From the NCBI GenBank assembly GCA_023213395.1, contig CM041465.1, positions 93,379,741 to 93,443,740 of the forward strand: a stretch of DNA of 64,000 bases. Reading direction: 5' to 3'. The position numbers were made by a program, and so were the translations under genes. Positions 48,420 to 60,128 of this stretch are shown here, piece after piece (the first letter of the stretch is position 1; each line of letters starts with the position of its first letter). This DNA is from Cycas panzhihuaensis. Taxonomy: Eukaryota; Cycadophyta. Under the pieces are notes generated by a model. The model did no database searches and was not told the origin of the DNA. It saw nothing but the letters and a program-made list of their open reading frames with translations.

Positions 48420-51400
48420 CAAGAAATGGAAAGCCTTCTTCGAGTTACATGTTTAAGCTTTGAAAATACTTATATTTTCGTGACTTTATTTGGCATGATA
48501 TAAGCATAAGAATCGAGCGATAAGATTGAGGAAGTGGCTTAAATGATGTTTAATAGATTAGTTGTGCATTTCATTAAAGACAAGTAAAATAACAAAGTTC
48601 CCTTTTTACAATTTAGAGGAGATTTATATTAAAAAAATAATGACATGACATTATGGGTCCCTATAGGGATAATACCTCTAAAATATAAAATCTTATAAGG
48701 TGGATCATTTACAAATTTGATGGTTGCTTTTTTACCACCATTTTGTTGTATAATAAATACACCTACTATATCTTATATAGATATCAATGCCATTATGGCC
48801 TTAGTGATTATAAACAATTGAATGATACAGAAATTTTAATGACAAACAAGCCAAAGTCCTAAAAGTGAAATAGACATTGATGTCTACATATGGCATGAGG
48901 TTGTATTTATCATTTTTAAACACTAAAAAGATGTATTAAAGGTTCTATTTTATTTTTATATAATACAATGATCAAGAGCATGTGGGTACAAATAAAATAG
49001 ATTACATTTACCAGGCTCTTGATCATTTAGTTTATTGTTAAGAGTTTGTTGATAGAAATTTAGGTGTAGGATTTCCATTTAATGTAATCCACAAAAAGGA
49101 TATAAACATCCTAAATAACAAAATAGAATAATTTCCCCACCCATGATGACATAATAAGCCTCACAAGGAAGATTAAAAGAATCCCAATACATGTATGGTA
49201 CTGTTATAATAAGAGTATATAGTTTTAGTTGAAGCCAGTGTTCTGTAGATATCGAATGTTCAGGAGCATATTAGTAGGTTAGGGAATAACTACTTAGTAT
49301 TTATTTTGGTTAGATACTATTATAGAATTAATCATACTAATAAGGGAAAATATGTCTTTGTGTTTGCAAAGCACATAAGATAGTATAAAATAGTAAAGAT
49401 CTTATTATAAACACCATATTAAAAAATCTATATTATTTATAAATCTATTAGACTCTTTTGCAACCCTTAATGGTATAGCTAATTTCATCAAGTGGCATCG
49501 AATCCTAAACTTAGATGATAAGAAATTCCCTTTGAAATAGATTAGTCATCACATCTGAATTAGTAGACATTGATTAGTAGCAACTTATATTATTTATTTT
49601 GCCCAAAGCCTAATTCAATTACTTCATCATTATGCTCATTGTCATAACAACCATACATTGTCACTGGGTTCATGTCTCATGTTGTCTTATTCACTTGCAA
49701 CAAATTGCCACTTTTTTATTCAACTAATTAGAAGCACTACTACATATAATATTGCCTCTTGTCATTAATACATCAAATTAATTACCATTAGTCCATTAAT
49801 AGTATCATGCTCATTTTCATGTGCTTGCAATTACTATAGTGTTTCTATCACTTAACTAGCTAACATATTTTGCCACTTAGTTCACTATCTTTTTATTAGC
49901 CATTCCGGTTCAAATTGCATTAAATTATACCCTTTTAATTTGTGTCCCATTTATGTAGAGTATAAAGCATGTTTAACTAAGATAGGTTAGTTTATATATT
50001 TACCCTTAGTGAGTTATTTCATTAGTTATTGGTCATATGCATTTTCTTGTATTGTGGTAGTTGACCAATGAATGCTGAAAAGTTTTGCCATACATGTCAC
50101 CTTAATTCATATTATGACAAATCATTTTATGATTAAAATATGTAGGTATACACTATAAACTTCTTGAAGGTTGTTCACATAGGTTTCCCTAGTTAATAAG
50201 GTAGTGGAATTCCCACCCTTTAATTAAAGGGTGAAATCTTGTAAAGACATGTACAATCTATGTAGTTGTCTTACATCATATATCTTGCTCGAGATGGTGT
50301 ATATTTATCTCTTATTATGGAGTGGTACCTGCCACTCCTACATAGCTATGTGACCCTATCTAAGAGAATATATTTTTGAAGAGATGCCACTGGTAGAACA
50401 ATACGCACACTTGTGCCTCTAACATGCCCTATGTCTCTTATATGTTCACCTTCTTATCTGATTGACTTATTGTAAGGGATCACAATACATTGGCCCTTCT
50501 TTTTCCCTAAAGCTTCATTATTTTTGGGCTTTCCACACTCTCCCTTCTTAAGAGATCTATTTTCAAAGCTTGGTTATTTTTAAGCCATATGTACCCTCCT
50601 TCCTTAGGATCCATGCTCACATAATTTGCCTTAATTTATGGTGTTTCTTTACATGAGTGAATGGAGTGCTTATAACATAATGTGCTTGTGGGGGATATTT
50701 TTTGGGCATTGCTTTAGCTTGAGCCAAGGATTGTCCTAGTTACGGTGCTTGTGTCATATAAGTTAGTTAATTGATGTGTGTTAGTTATATATCCCTTGGA
50801 GGGTTTGATGTTGATCTTGAGGGGTTAGTGGCATTATAGTAAACTTCCCATTACCTTATGTACTTAGGATGCTATTTTCATTTGTTAGTTGAGGGGTGTG
50901 TAGGCATGTGATAAGGCCAACATGTCTTTTCCTTGGTGATTTATCTTGATGTTTGGATGTTATAATCTCTTGTCAAGTATATTAGGTTCCACCTTAGTTA
51001 TACATGATGAATTTCTTTGTGTTCTTAGCAATGTAAGTACCTACAATTTGTAACCACTCTATTCCTAGGATTAAATCTATAGCATGTAGGGTAAATAAGA
51101 AGAAATTTAATTCTAGATCATAGTTTTTCATTTCGAGTTTGATGTTTTTAATTCCCAACTCACATAATAAAATTGTATTTCTTGGCGTGAAGGCTTTGTC
51201 TTTTGCTTTGTACTAAGTATTTAAGCATAGCTTATATGTTATTTGTGAACTAATGAGGTTGTTAGTACTTATTAAATATATGAGGACTACTACTTTATGA
51301 TCTCCTATATGGCCTATAATCTTTACAATATATGGGTTTTAAGCTATACTTGATGTTGCTAAAGTTCCTTGTATTGTATCGACCTTCTTTGTTGATGCTT

Positions 51401-52179
51401 CCTTTTTTATTATAGTTTTTTTTATTTTTTTTGCCATGAGTGGGCTTATTTATGTTTAATATGTGTACTATATTTCGTGTCTTTAGTTTTTGTTGTAGAG
51501 GAGTGTATCTTTTATTATGTTCTAATTTTTTAATTTAACTATAGTGATAACATTCCCTTTATTGATTTGTTTGATTACAACTGATAAACTATTAAAGATT
51601 CCTATAGTAGGTTTATATCTAGGTTATTCTCATCCAATATACTAGTTCAGTTTATTTCTATTTTATCATTACTTATTTCTAAGGCTTTTTCCATTTGTAG
51701 ATCGAAGTTTGCTTCTTATTATTGCCTTAAATTGGTGGGTTCATAGGAATTGTTAGGATCACTATTTGGTGGGTCCATCTTTATTAGGGTTTTGGGGGTA
51801 ATTTTTTATTGCCTACTATTTTTATAGAGGTTTATTGTGTCACATACTATGTTGCATTTTTCTATTGTCATAAGCTAAGATGTGTATTTTTTAATTATTT
51901 CCAACATCTCTCGCAAGAGTTTCTAAGCTCTTAGTGAGGTTATGTCTACTAGTTGAGGGAATATTTCTATGGTAGCTAAGAGTGGTGGATCTTATTGAAT
52001 GTTATAGGTTAACCTCTAATGCATTTTGATAGACTCTTTGGATTATTCTAAATACTTGCAAGGCTGGTGGGAAAGAGAGGAGGTTTATAATACAAAAGGT
52101 TAAGGAGATTTCCATGCATTAGCTTATCAATAAGGGATGTTGATGGATGTGGAGTACTTTTGTACTAGGTATAGAAGTG
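48420..52179. other. AT-rich region, no gene recognised
   Basis: About 3.8 kb with no ORF of note, no LTR border, no RNA gene and no clear repeat. Scattered sequence could be very old retroelement, but no motif supports a call. Confidence 0.6.
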
Positions 52180-52476
52180 ATTCTTCAAACATCATCTACC
52201 TTTCCCATAATCCAATGTTATTGATTTAATGATGTTTTACCACTTGCACCTAAATACTTTAAAGAGGCTAACCCTATTGATGTTGATATTTCAACAATAT
52301 TAGCTCTAAAAATAATGAAACTTGGTATCAAATGTACCCTTGAGAAATAATAAGCTTATGTTGACTTTTTTAGGAAATTCCATAAAGTTTTTGCCTAGTC
52401 CTATGATGATATACCTAGTATGAACCTAAACATAGTCATGCACAACATTATTATACGCCCTAATGCATGACCCATC
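52180..52476 (+). pseudogene. gypsy (Tat-like) pre-RT relic
   Basis: The frame reads ILALKIMKLGIKCTLEK, AYVDFFRKFHKVFA, a stop, then SYDDIPSMNLNIVMHNIIIR. This is the pre-RT segment of Tat-type elements (D-V-F-A-W-S-Y-E-D-M-P block), not of the A family copy. It is cut at 52476 by copia G. Confidence 0.6.
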
Positions 52477-52825
52477 TGATGGATTTAGAGGAGCAAAGCG
52501 GGACGTTTAGATCGAATACATCTTGAATAAGCAAAGTGATTTCTGAAGTTGGCAGTGTTAAAAAACACCAGGGATGTATTCTCATCCCTTAATTAGAGTT
52601 TTTAGGGAGGCAGTAAGCGCCATCACCCAACCTGCACATTAGTCGACAAATGATCTCAAAATATATTAAAGAATAATAATAATAAATGAATATACATACC
52701 TTAATAAAGTAGTGTCAGCTCCTGGTGGCTTTTGGGAGGCTCTAGGTGCCTTAGGGGGTCTTAAAGGTGGCTTTGAGGGGCCCTAGGTGTGCGGTTCCTT
52801 AGTGACATTAGGGTTAGTCCCAACA
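52477..52825 (-). repeat. 3' LTR of copia element G
   Basis: On the minus strand TGTTGGGACTAACCC follows the purine tract GGGGGAGAA. The far end is placed at 52477 (TGATGGATTTAG), where the gypsy relic resumes, giving 349 bp. The 5' LTR lies outside the window. Confidence 0.65.
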
Positions 52826-52839
52826 TTCTCCCCCATAAG

Positions 52840-53580
52840 CCTAATGTGGATGACTCCTAGATTTTCTCTGAACTTCTCAAATTTGATCTTTCCCAAAGCC
52901 TTTATAAAAATATCTGTTGTCTAATCTTCGGTGTTGCAATAAGCTAAATCAATCTCGTCTGCTTGTACAAGTTCTCAAATGAAGTGATGTTGAGTCTCAA
53001 TATGTTTTATTTTATCCTGGAATACCAAAATTTTGGCCATTTAGATAGTGCTTTGATTGTCACACTAAATTCTAGTGGGACCTTATTATTTAATCTAAAA
53101 GTCCTATAAAAGTCTTCTTAGCCATATTGATTCACAAGCTTCTACAACTATTGCTTTATACTTTGCCTCAGCTGTGGATAAGGAAATGGTATTTTACTTC
53201 TTTGTACTCCAGGTTACTGCTGCTGATCCCATACTGAATACATAACTCGTTGTAGACTTTCAATCATCAACATTGCCTGCCTAATCTAAATTTGTGTAAC
53301 TAATTAACTGAAATTTGGATGTAGCTTTGTAATATAACCTGAAGTCTGGAGTCCCTTTGAGGTATCTAAGAATACTTTTGGTAGCTTGCTAATGAGATTT
53401 CTTTAGATCCTACATGAACCTGGACATAACACTGACTGAATGTGTTATATTTGGTCGAGTAGATGTTAAATATATTATGCTTCTAATGAGCTGTCTATAG
53501 AGGGTTGGATCAATCGAAGTCGAATCATCCGTCTTAGATAGTTTGATTCCAGTTTCTACTGGGATTACTAATGGTTTGTA
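52840..53580 (-). pseudogene. RNase H of copia element G
   Basis: On the minus strand: IDPTLYRQLIRSIIYLTSTR, VSVMSRFM, SILRYLKGTPDFRLYY, STAEAKYKAIVVEACE, CDNQSTI, HIETQHHFI and IFIKALGKIKFEKFR. Many stops. Confidence 0.75.
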
Positions 53581-54330
53581 ATTTGTCATTCTGAATCTTT
53601 GTAATAGATCTAATATGTATTTGCGTTAAGAGATGAAGATTCTTTGTTTGTCCTTCTAGACTTCCAATCCTAGGAAGTAATGCATGAGGCCTAAGTTTGT
53701 CATCTTGAATTCCTTACACATGGCATCTTTAAATTGATGTAAAAGATGAGAGTCATTTCCAGTATATACCAAGTCATCCACATAAATACCTATAATCAAT
53801 ATTGAAATTTCCTTGATTTAAGTGTATAAGTTTGGATCTGCTTGAGATCTCTCAAACCCTTGATCTCTAAAATACTTATCTATGTGGGAATACCAAGCCC
53901 TGGGTTCTTGTTTTAGACTATATAATGCCTTTTTTAACTTATACACTTTGTTTTCTTCTCCCCTGACTTCAAAACTAAGGGGTTGAGTGACATAGATGTA
54001 TTCTTTAATATATCCATTTAGGAAAGCACTTTTCACATCCATTTGATAAACTCTCTAACCCATGTGGGTGGCTAAACTCATCATCACGCAAATAGATTCC
54101 ATCCTAGCGATAGGGGCAAATGTTTCTGTATAGTCTATGCCTTCTCTTTGGGCATATCCTTTTACAACCAATCTAGATTTGTATTTGTCGATGGAGCCAT
54201 ATGAGTGGAACTTGGTCTTATAGACCCATTTGGTACCAATAACTTTCTTCTTTGGTGGTAAGTCCACAAGTTCCCATATATCATTCTTAATAATGGATTT
54301 ATATTCCTCTTTCATGGCTTTCTACCAATA
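53581..54330 (-). pseudogene. reverse transcriptase of copia element G
   Basis: Two open stretches (54315-54055 and 54042-53818): NDIWELVDLPPKKKVIGTKW, AQREGIDYTETFAPIARM, then VYQMDVKSAFLNGYI and KKALYSLKQEPRAWY. The catalytic box IYVDDLVYTGND is intact near 53780. A single stop separates the two stretches. Confidence 0.85.
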
Positions 54331-54399
54331 TTCATATTGATTAGCCTCATCAAAGGTTTGATGCTTATGAATTTCGAGTACCTTACTCATTAGGGCAAA

Positions 54400-55376
54400 G
54401 TTGACCCTATGTGAGCATGTGAATCTGCTATTGTTATCTAATATATTTCCTTAATCATAGTTGCAATGAACCCATCTGGGTAGCTGTTATGGTAGAGGTT
54501 GAGATGAAGTTCCCTCCCTAGTTGGTTCCTGGATACTTCTTCACATAAGGGGCACATATTTAGACTTATTTGATGTGTCAAATTTAATGACAATCTCCTT
54601 CTACTTTTCCTAATTATCTTGGTAGTAGGTGTCTTCCTGAAACTTGATGTCTCTACGTACCATAACTTTTTTGGATTTTGGATCATAGACCTTGTAGGAT
54701 TTAGAAGATTCACTATATCCAATAAAGATACATTTGACACTATGGTCATCTAACTTGGTTCTTCTTTGATCAGGAATATGGGCATATGCTAAACATCCAA
54801 ATACCCTGAGATGATGTATACTTGGTTTATAACTAGTCCATGATTCTTCTGGAGTTTTCCACCTAAGCACTTTGGTGGAACATCTATTGAATAAGTAGAC
54901 GGCTGTATGAACTACTTTAGCCCAAAATTCATGGCCCAAGTTCTTATCCTTAAGCATACATCATGCCATTTCAATGATAGTTTGATTCTTTCTTTCCGCT
55001 ACACCATTTTGTTATGGGGTATAGGGGTTGGTAAATTGTCTCCTGATCCCATGGTGGATACAATAGTCCTTAAAAGCATTAGATGTAAACTCTCCCCCAT
55101 TATTAGATCTTAAAGAAAGGATGTGATATCCATTTTGTCACTCAACAAAGGTTTTGAAGTTAACAAAGTGGTCAAAAGCATCTTATTTATATCTTAGAAA
55201 GAAAACCCATGTCTTTCTTGTGAAGTCATCAATAAATGTGAGAAAGTACTCTACACCTACTAAGGAGGGAGTAGTCATTGGTCCACAAATGTCTGAGTAT
55301 ACCAGTTGAAGAGGAGTAGTTGCTTGATGGCTAAAATCTGAAAAGCTTTCTCTATGATGTTTACCAAGAAGACATC
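54400..55376 (-). pseudogene. integrase of copia element G, truncated by element H
   Basis: It starts mid-gene at the H border with RCLLGKHHRESF, then VYSDICGPM (first Asp), FLTFIDDFTRKTWVFF, then RSNNGGEF, where the second catalytic Asp is Asn, and NGVAERKNQTI (Glu). The C-terminal part LRVFGCLAYAHIP ... KCIFIGYSESSKSYKVYD follows. The rest of G (gag, protease, 5' LTR) should lie beyond H, outside the window. Confidence 0.85.
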
Positions 55377-57937
55377 TGAAACGCTTGCTACGGGGCAGTA
55401 TCCCTATGTCTAGCAAAAAGGATATAAGAATATGCAATGCTAACTAAACTAGGCAGCAAGGACTTCACCTCGTAGGGCGTCTGTGCACCAGAGCGTGGAT
55501 TCAGAACTGCAAGGTGCCTGGTTGCTTCCAAGTAGCCATGCAAAGCAAGGCCTTTCTACCCCTTAGATGGTCGGGAAGAGGAGAGAGCGCCTTGCACGTT
55601 GCGTCTTCTTAAGGTAATGAGAAGGCAACAAACGAAAGGGCAGCTAACTAACGTACATGCAAATGCAACAAGGGGGGCCAACGAGGGTAACTCGAATGTA
55701 ACGGAAACAATCTAGCTATGCTATGCTATGCTAGCTAAAGCAAGAAATAATGTAAAAATGAGTGTACTTTTCATTTTTCCTTTTTAATCTTTTACGATTT
55801 CCTAACTGCACAAGCAAATGTATGAAAGGTGACAATGTAAAAGAGATACGCGAGAAACAAGGAGAATACTTGGATCCGGTGCCTGAATGGAGTGCTGCCC
55901 TTTTCTTTAAGTCCCGCTCATTTCTACTCCGTTCGTTGTGCATGCGGTGCCGATCGGCGGCAGTTGTTGGAAGCGATGGAATAAGGGCTTACTTACCTCC
56001 CCTTAGGCATACAAAAGCAAATAAACGGAAAGAAACAAAAAGCTTGAAACAAAAAAAAAAATGAAATGCACCACACGGGGAACTAACCTGCAATGGGTTT
56101 ATTCCACGTATTGCTCTACTAACGCGCGGTCCTGCAAACGAGTGAGGAGGATACCTTCCTCTTGGAAGGGAGGCCACGAAATATACCAAAATATATATAC
56201 TAAAATCAAATAGAACTAAGATCTATGCTAAGCATCGATATATAGCCAAATAAAATAGAAACATGTAAGAAATACTCCCATCACCATACACCATAAAGAC
56301 ACTCGAAAGGGAAAGGAGTATAGCCTCAGGATGGCTAACTCACCCACGGAAGACCTCCATGGAACTCGGGAAGGAGAAACTAGTTGACGACAAGGTAGTG
56401 AAGTAACAAACCATAACAAGGAAAGGAATAACAAAAAAAACTTGGAGCTTGGATAGGGCCCAACACCAATAGATGAGACTTCTGGCAATGACGTAGTGAC
56501 GGGTTGCCTATGCTAACTTGAACACCATAACTAAATTCCCTAAACTCCCTTAGCCCATTCCCTAAGAAAGCATTAATGGCAAAGGGAAAGAGGATAGGGG
56601 ACGGAACCCTTGGGGAGAAGGACAACAATGGGAGACAGAACCCAGCCTACCTCCTTCGAATCCTCTTATGTTACTCCTTTGCACCGGTTAACCAAGGAAG
56701 GGGTAAAAGAGATGGTTTAAGGAAAACAGTGAGGCCTCAAAGAGAACATAGGGGAATATTACTAATCTAGTGAAGCAACATGAAGTAAACTAGACAAACT
56801 AGGATTTCATTCATTAACAGACAAAAGAAATAAGAACAAAATGAATTGTAAGTAAGAATAAGAAATACCTTGTAGGAAGAGAATCAAGCATGAGCTTTAC
56901 TGTTAGGAAAAAATAGCAATAACTAATGTGTGAGGGCTGATCATGACAGGTTTTTGCAAGAGTGAAATGAGGAAAAATCCTTGCAAACTTGGAGCCTTAG
57001 AAGTTGGCTCTTTGGAGAAGCTTTTGGGTAGACATATCCTTTGGAAACTTGAACACCTGCAGAGAGGAGTGAGGCTTGCTGTGGAGAGCTGTAGGGGGTA
57101 GCAATGGCCCTGTAAAATCCAGTTGGTAGCAGTCCTTTTCTCCCAAGTCAAGTTCCTGTATATGTAGATTGTCTTTCTCTGTGTGTTTTCTTATTGAAAA
57201 GTCAGAAATTTTGCCAAAAGATCCTAAGAATAGGGAGCAAAATCCCCTTTATCCCCCTGTTCACAGTAGGTGAACATTGGGGATGTCAGGGCGACTCGAA
57301 TCAATCGACGCCATGTGACAGTTCTGCAAAAAAATGGAAACTATCGCGTGGTTCTCTTTTTTTTAAATTTCAAATAGTCGTACTACGGTAAACTCTGTGG
57401 TACCGCAACAAAGACTGCGATACTGCTAAGTTTACAGCGGTATTAGACTGGAAACAAAAAAAGAGAAGAAGGAGCAGAAACATCAGGTTTTGAAGTAAAA
57501 ACCAAGGCTAAACATAAGCTAGAGTAGTTGGGGGAATGCCCAAGTAATGGGCAGGTACCCAAAATAATGAAAAGAGTCCTAACTAAGAATTAAATCAGAC
57601 TTAGGAAGGACTCCAACGTAAGCAACATGTTGTAATAGGAGCAAATAGGACTGACGGAAACATCCCGGGAGACTGTGGAGACAACGTGGGTGGCTGTGCG
57701 CCATACGGGGTGTGACATTCACTGAGGAATACCCCCGCTGTGAGTCATCATAGGCTGACAGTATGTCGTAAGCACATGCATTATGAGAAAGTAGAGAAGC
57801 AATGCGTGCAGGCAGGCGTATGTCAAGCAACTTATACTAAATAACCTTAATTAAGCATGGGCAAGAAAAAGTAAGAAAGTATACCTGAACAAACCTGCGT
57901 TGATGCATCTCGAGTTCATTCCCAGTAGTTGGGAACA
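55377..57937 (-). repeat. 3' LTR of element H
   Basis: 2561 bp. On the minus strand it starts TGTTCCCAACTACTGGG and ends AGCGTTTCA. It is closer to the A LTR than to the B LTRs in several blocks, for example the absence of the TAGTTTTGACACC variant. Confidence 0.9.
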
Positions 57938-58011
57938 TCGCTTTGGCAGAGCCTCACCGCCTAAGCGTAACGTGATGGCGAATGTCGACAATCAAAGATA
58001 TGAGTAGCATA

Positions 58012-58070
58012 CATATATATATATACATATATATATATATACATATATACATATATATATATGTATATAC

Positions 58071-58123
<53 letters not shown>

Positions 58124-58156
58124 CATGTATATACATATATATATATATATATATAG

Positions 58157-58236
<80 letters not shown>

Positions 58237-58237
58237 A
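58012..58237. repeat. (TA)n array 2 of element H
   Basis: TA array with regular TATACATATA interruptions, at the same place as in A and B. Flanked by GAGTAGCATAC and AAGCAATAAAGAGCAG. Confidence 0.95.
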
Positions 58238-58496
58238 GCAATAAAGAGCAGTACGTGGACCAAGGGCGTAGGCGAGTGTCATGGTGGAATGCGTGGACAA
58301 GGGAGACGGAGACAATGATAATGTATGGGCTGCCTACGCGTCATCTAAGCATTGACCTGTAAATGAAATAAGCTAGTAAAAGGGGATGCCCCCGTTGTCG
58401 AAGTGCAATGTGAAGTAGGAGGGCATCCAGCAAATAGAATAAGCACATCTAACTAACAGCAACCAGAGACTCGGGCACAGGCTGGCCAGGCAAGCC

Positions 58497-58919
58497 TCAG
58501 GGGTGGTCATCCAGAAGAGGGAGGTGACGCTCAAGGATGAGGCGAACGAGGCTGTCGGCCTCAGCATTGAGGTGCCTAGGGATATGCTGAATATCTACTG
58601 ATGAAAAATGAGCTAGAAGAGACCTGGCAGCAGATGCGAGGATTCTCAGGTGAGGGCATCGCACCTGGTAAACCTGGGTGAGATGGGACACCACAACCTG
58701 AGAATCGCAAAGCAACACGATGGATCTGTGATGGAAACGGAGAGCATCGGTAAGGGCTTCAATAACGGTCGTGTACTCAGCTTCGTTATTAGTTGCCTTA
58801 GGAAGAAAGACCCCGAAACACAAGAAATCATGTCTGGAGGGGCTGCGAAGAATCCATGCAGTGGCGGAAGGTCCGAGGTTGCCATGACTTCCACCATCGG
58901 TAAAAACGAGAAGGGACAT
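58497..58919 (-). CDS. 3'-located RNase H-like ORF of element H (intact)
   Basis: A 140-codon ORF with MSLLVFTDGGSHGN, TNNEAEYTTVIEALTDAL, LLCDSQVVVSHLTQVYQ and HIPRHLNAEADSLVRLI. All four acidic positions of an RNase H site (D, E, D, D) are present. The sequence matches the second, archaeal-like RNase H of Tat elements, but that domain normally sits between RNase H1 and integrase, not next to the 3' LTR. Start chosen at the Met following the conserved pyrimidine-AG border shared with A and B. Likely role, if translated: extra RNase H activity in minus-strand synthesis or primer removal. Confidence 0.78.
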   Translation of the reverse strand: MSLLVFTDGGSHGNLGPSATAWILRSPSRHDFLCFGVFLPKATNNEAEYTTVIEALTDALRFHHRSIVLLCDSQVVVSHLTQVYQVRCPHLRILASAARSLLAHFSSVDIQHIPRHLNAEADSLVRLILERHLPLLDDHP

Positions 58920-60128
58920 GTGTGAATACTAAGCTCTAGTAGCAAACAAATAGCAATGAAAGTAAAAGAAAGACTCGAATGACAAGGAAAAAGGTGGCTG
59001 AGAAGGGTAGGAGGACCTAGCAATGAGGTTACCGAGAATGAAAGCAAGCAATCTGGCCACTGGCTGAGAGTGGGCAGAGAAAAGACACCCTAGAGTGCCA
59101 AAGGTTGCTTTGGGAAGCAAAACATGCCCCTGGACGGGGGAGCATTTCCTTTGGGGACCCTAGGGGTGAAAAAGGGCTGCAGAAACGGGTCCAAGGTGGT
59201 GAAATGGGCCAAATGAGTATAAACTTAGGCATGAACAGGAGTAGTGCACAAAACGATGCAAAAGGGCCCTAGTGAAAGTGCAATAATGAGGCGCCATAAA
59301 TGCCCTCGCAAGGGAAGGCAAAAAGGGCATCAATAGAACACAATAGGTGATAGGGCCAGAAGGCAAAGGCTATCAGGGCAACGAGATGGTCCCAACGACT
59401 GTCACAGGGCCAGAAATAGAAGAAGTGCCCATCGGGGCCCCCGCCTAAATAAGGAAAACGAATAAAAATCGGTTTCATTTTCACTAGCTCTCGTACGAAA
59501 CCAGAGCCTTTTCCTTATGACGTGGAGTGCTACCCAACTTCGGAGGCATGCAGGAGATGATCTGACCGTTGGATCTACGCATAGCGAGAGCTATTATGAC
59601 TAGAGGGACGAGATGGTGATAGTCAGGCCAGACCCAGTGAGTGGATCTTGCAAAACCTTTACCATTTCAAAGTTTAAAGTTTAATGCTTTTTAGTTAATT
59701 TTAATGCATTTTTTATGCCCCTTATGGGCAATTGGATGCCTCCCGGAGTCCGAATCAGACCCAGAAAGAGGCAGGGACCTAGGCATTAGAGAGCCCTGGT
59801 CTCGATGGGCCCTACGGGGGCCTACCATAAAAATTTTAAGATTTTCTGGCCGAAACCCCCCTTTTTAGGGGGGTTGCCGTTCGTACCGCGGCCAAGATCG
59901 TGGCACCGCGATCTTGGCTATGGGATTGTTAGAGGAAAGCGATCATCACGGGACCTGCTCCAAATTTAGCGGTACTGCTAAGTTTGGAGCGGTACGTAGG
60001 TAGAAAACTAGAAAAAAATAAAAGAGGGGCCCAACAGCCCCCAAAATCAGGAAGGAAAATTAGAAAGAAAGCTAAGAGCATAGATGACTGCTAGGAGGCT
60101 GACCTTGACTGATTTTTGATGATTGTAG
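58920..60128. other. spacer between the divergent extra genes of element H
   Basis: About 1.2 kb, matching A and B. It includes the altered TATA-like site near 59445, the near-palindrome at about 59955-59995 and a pyrimidine/AG border before each gene. No conserved ORF. Confidence 0.6.
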
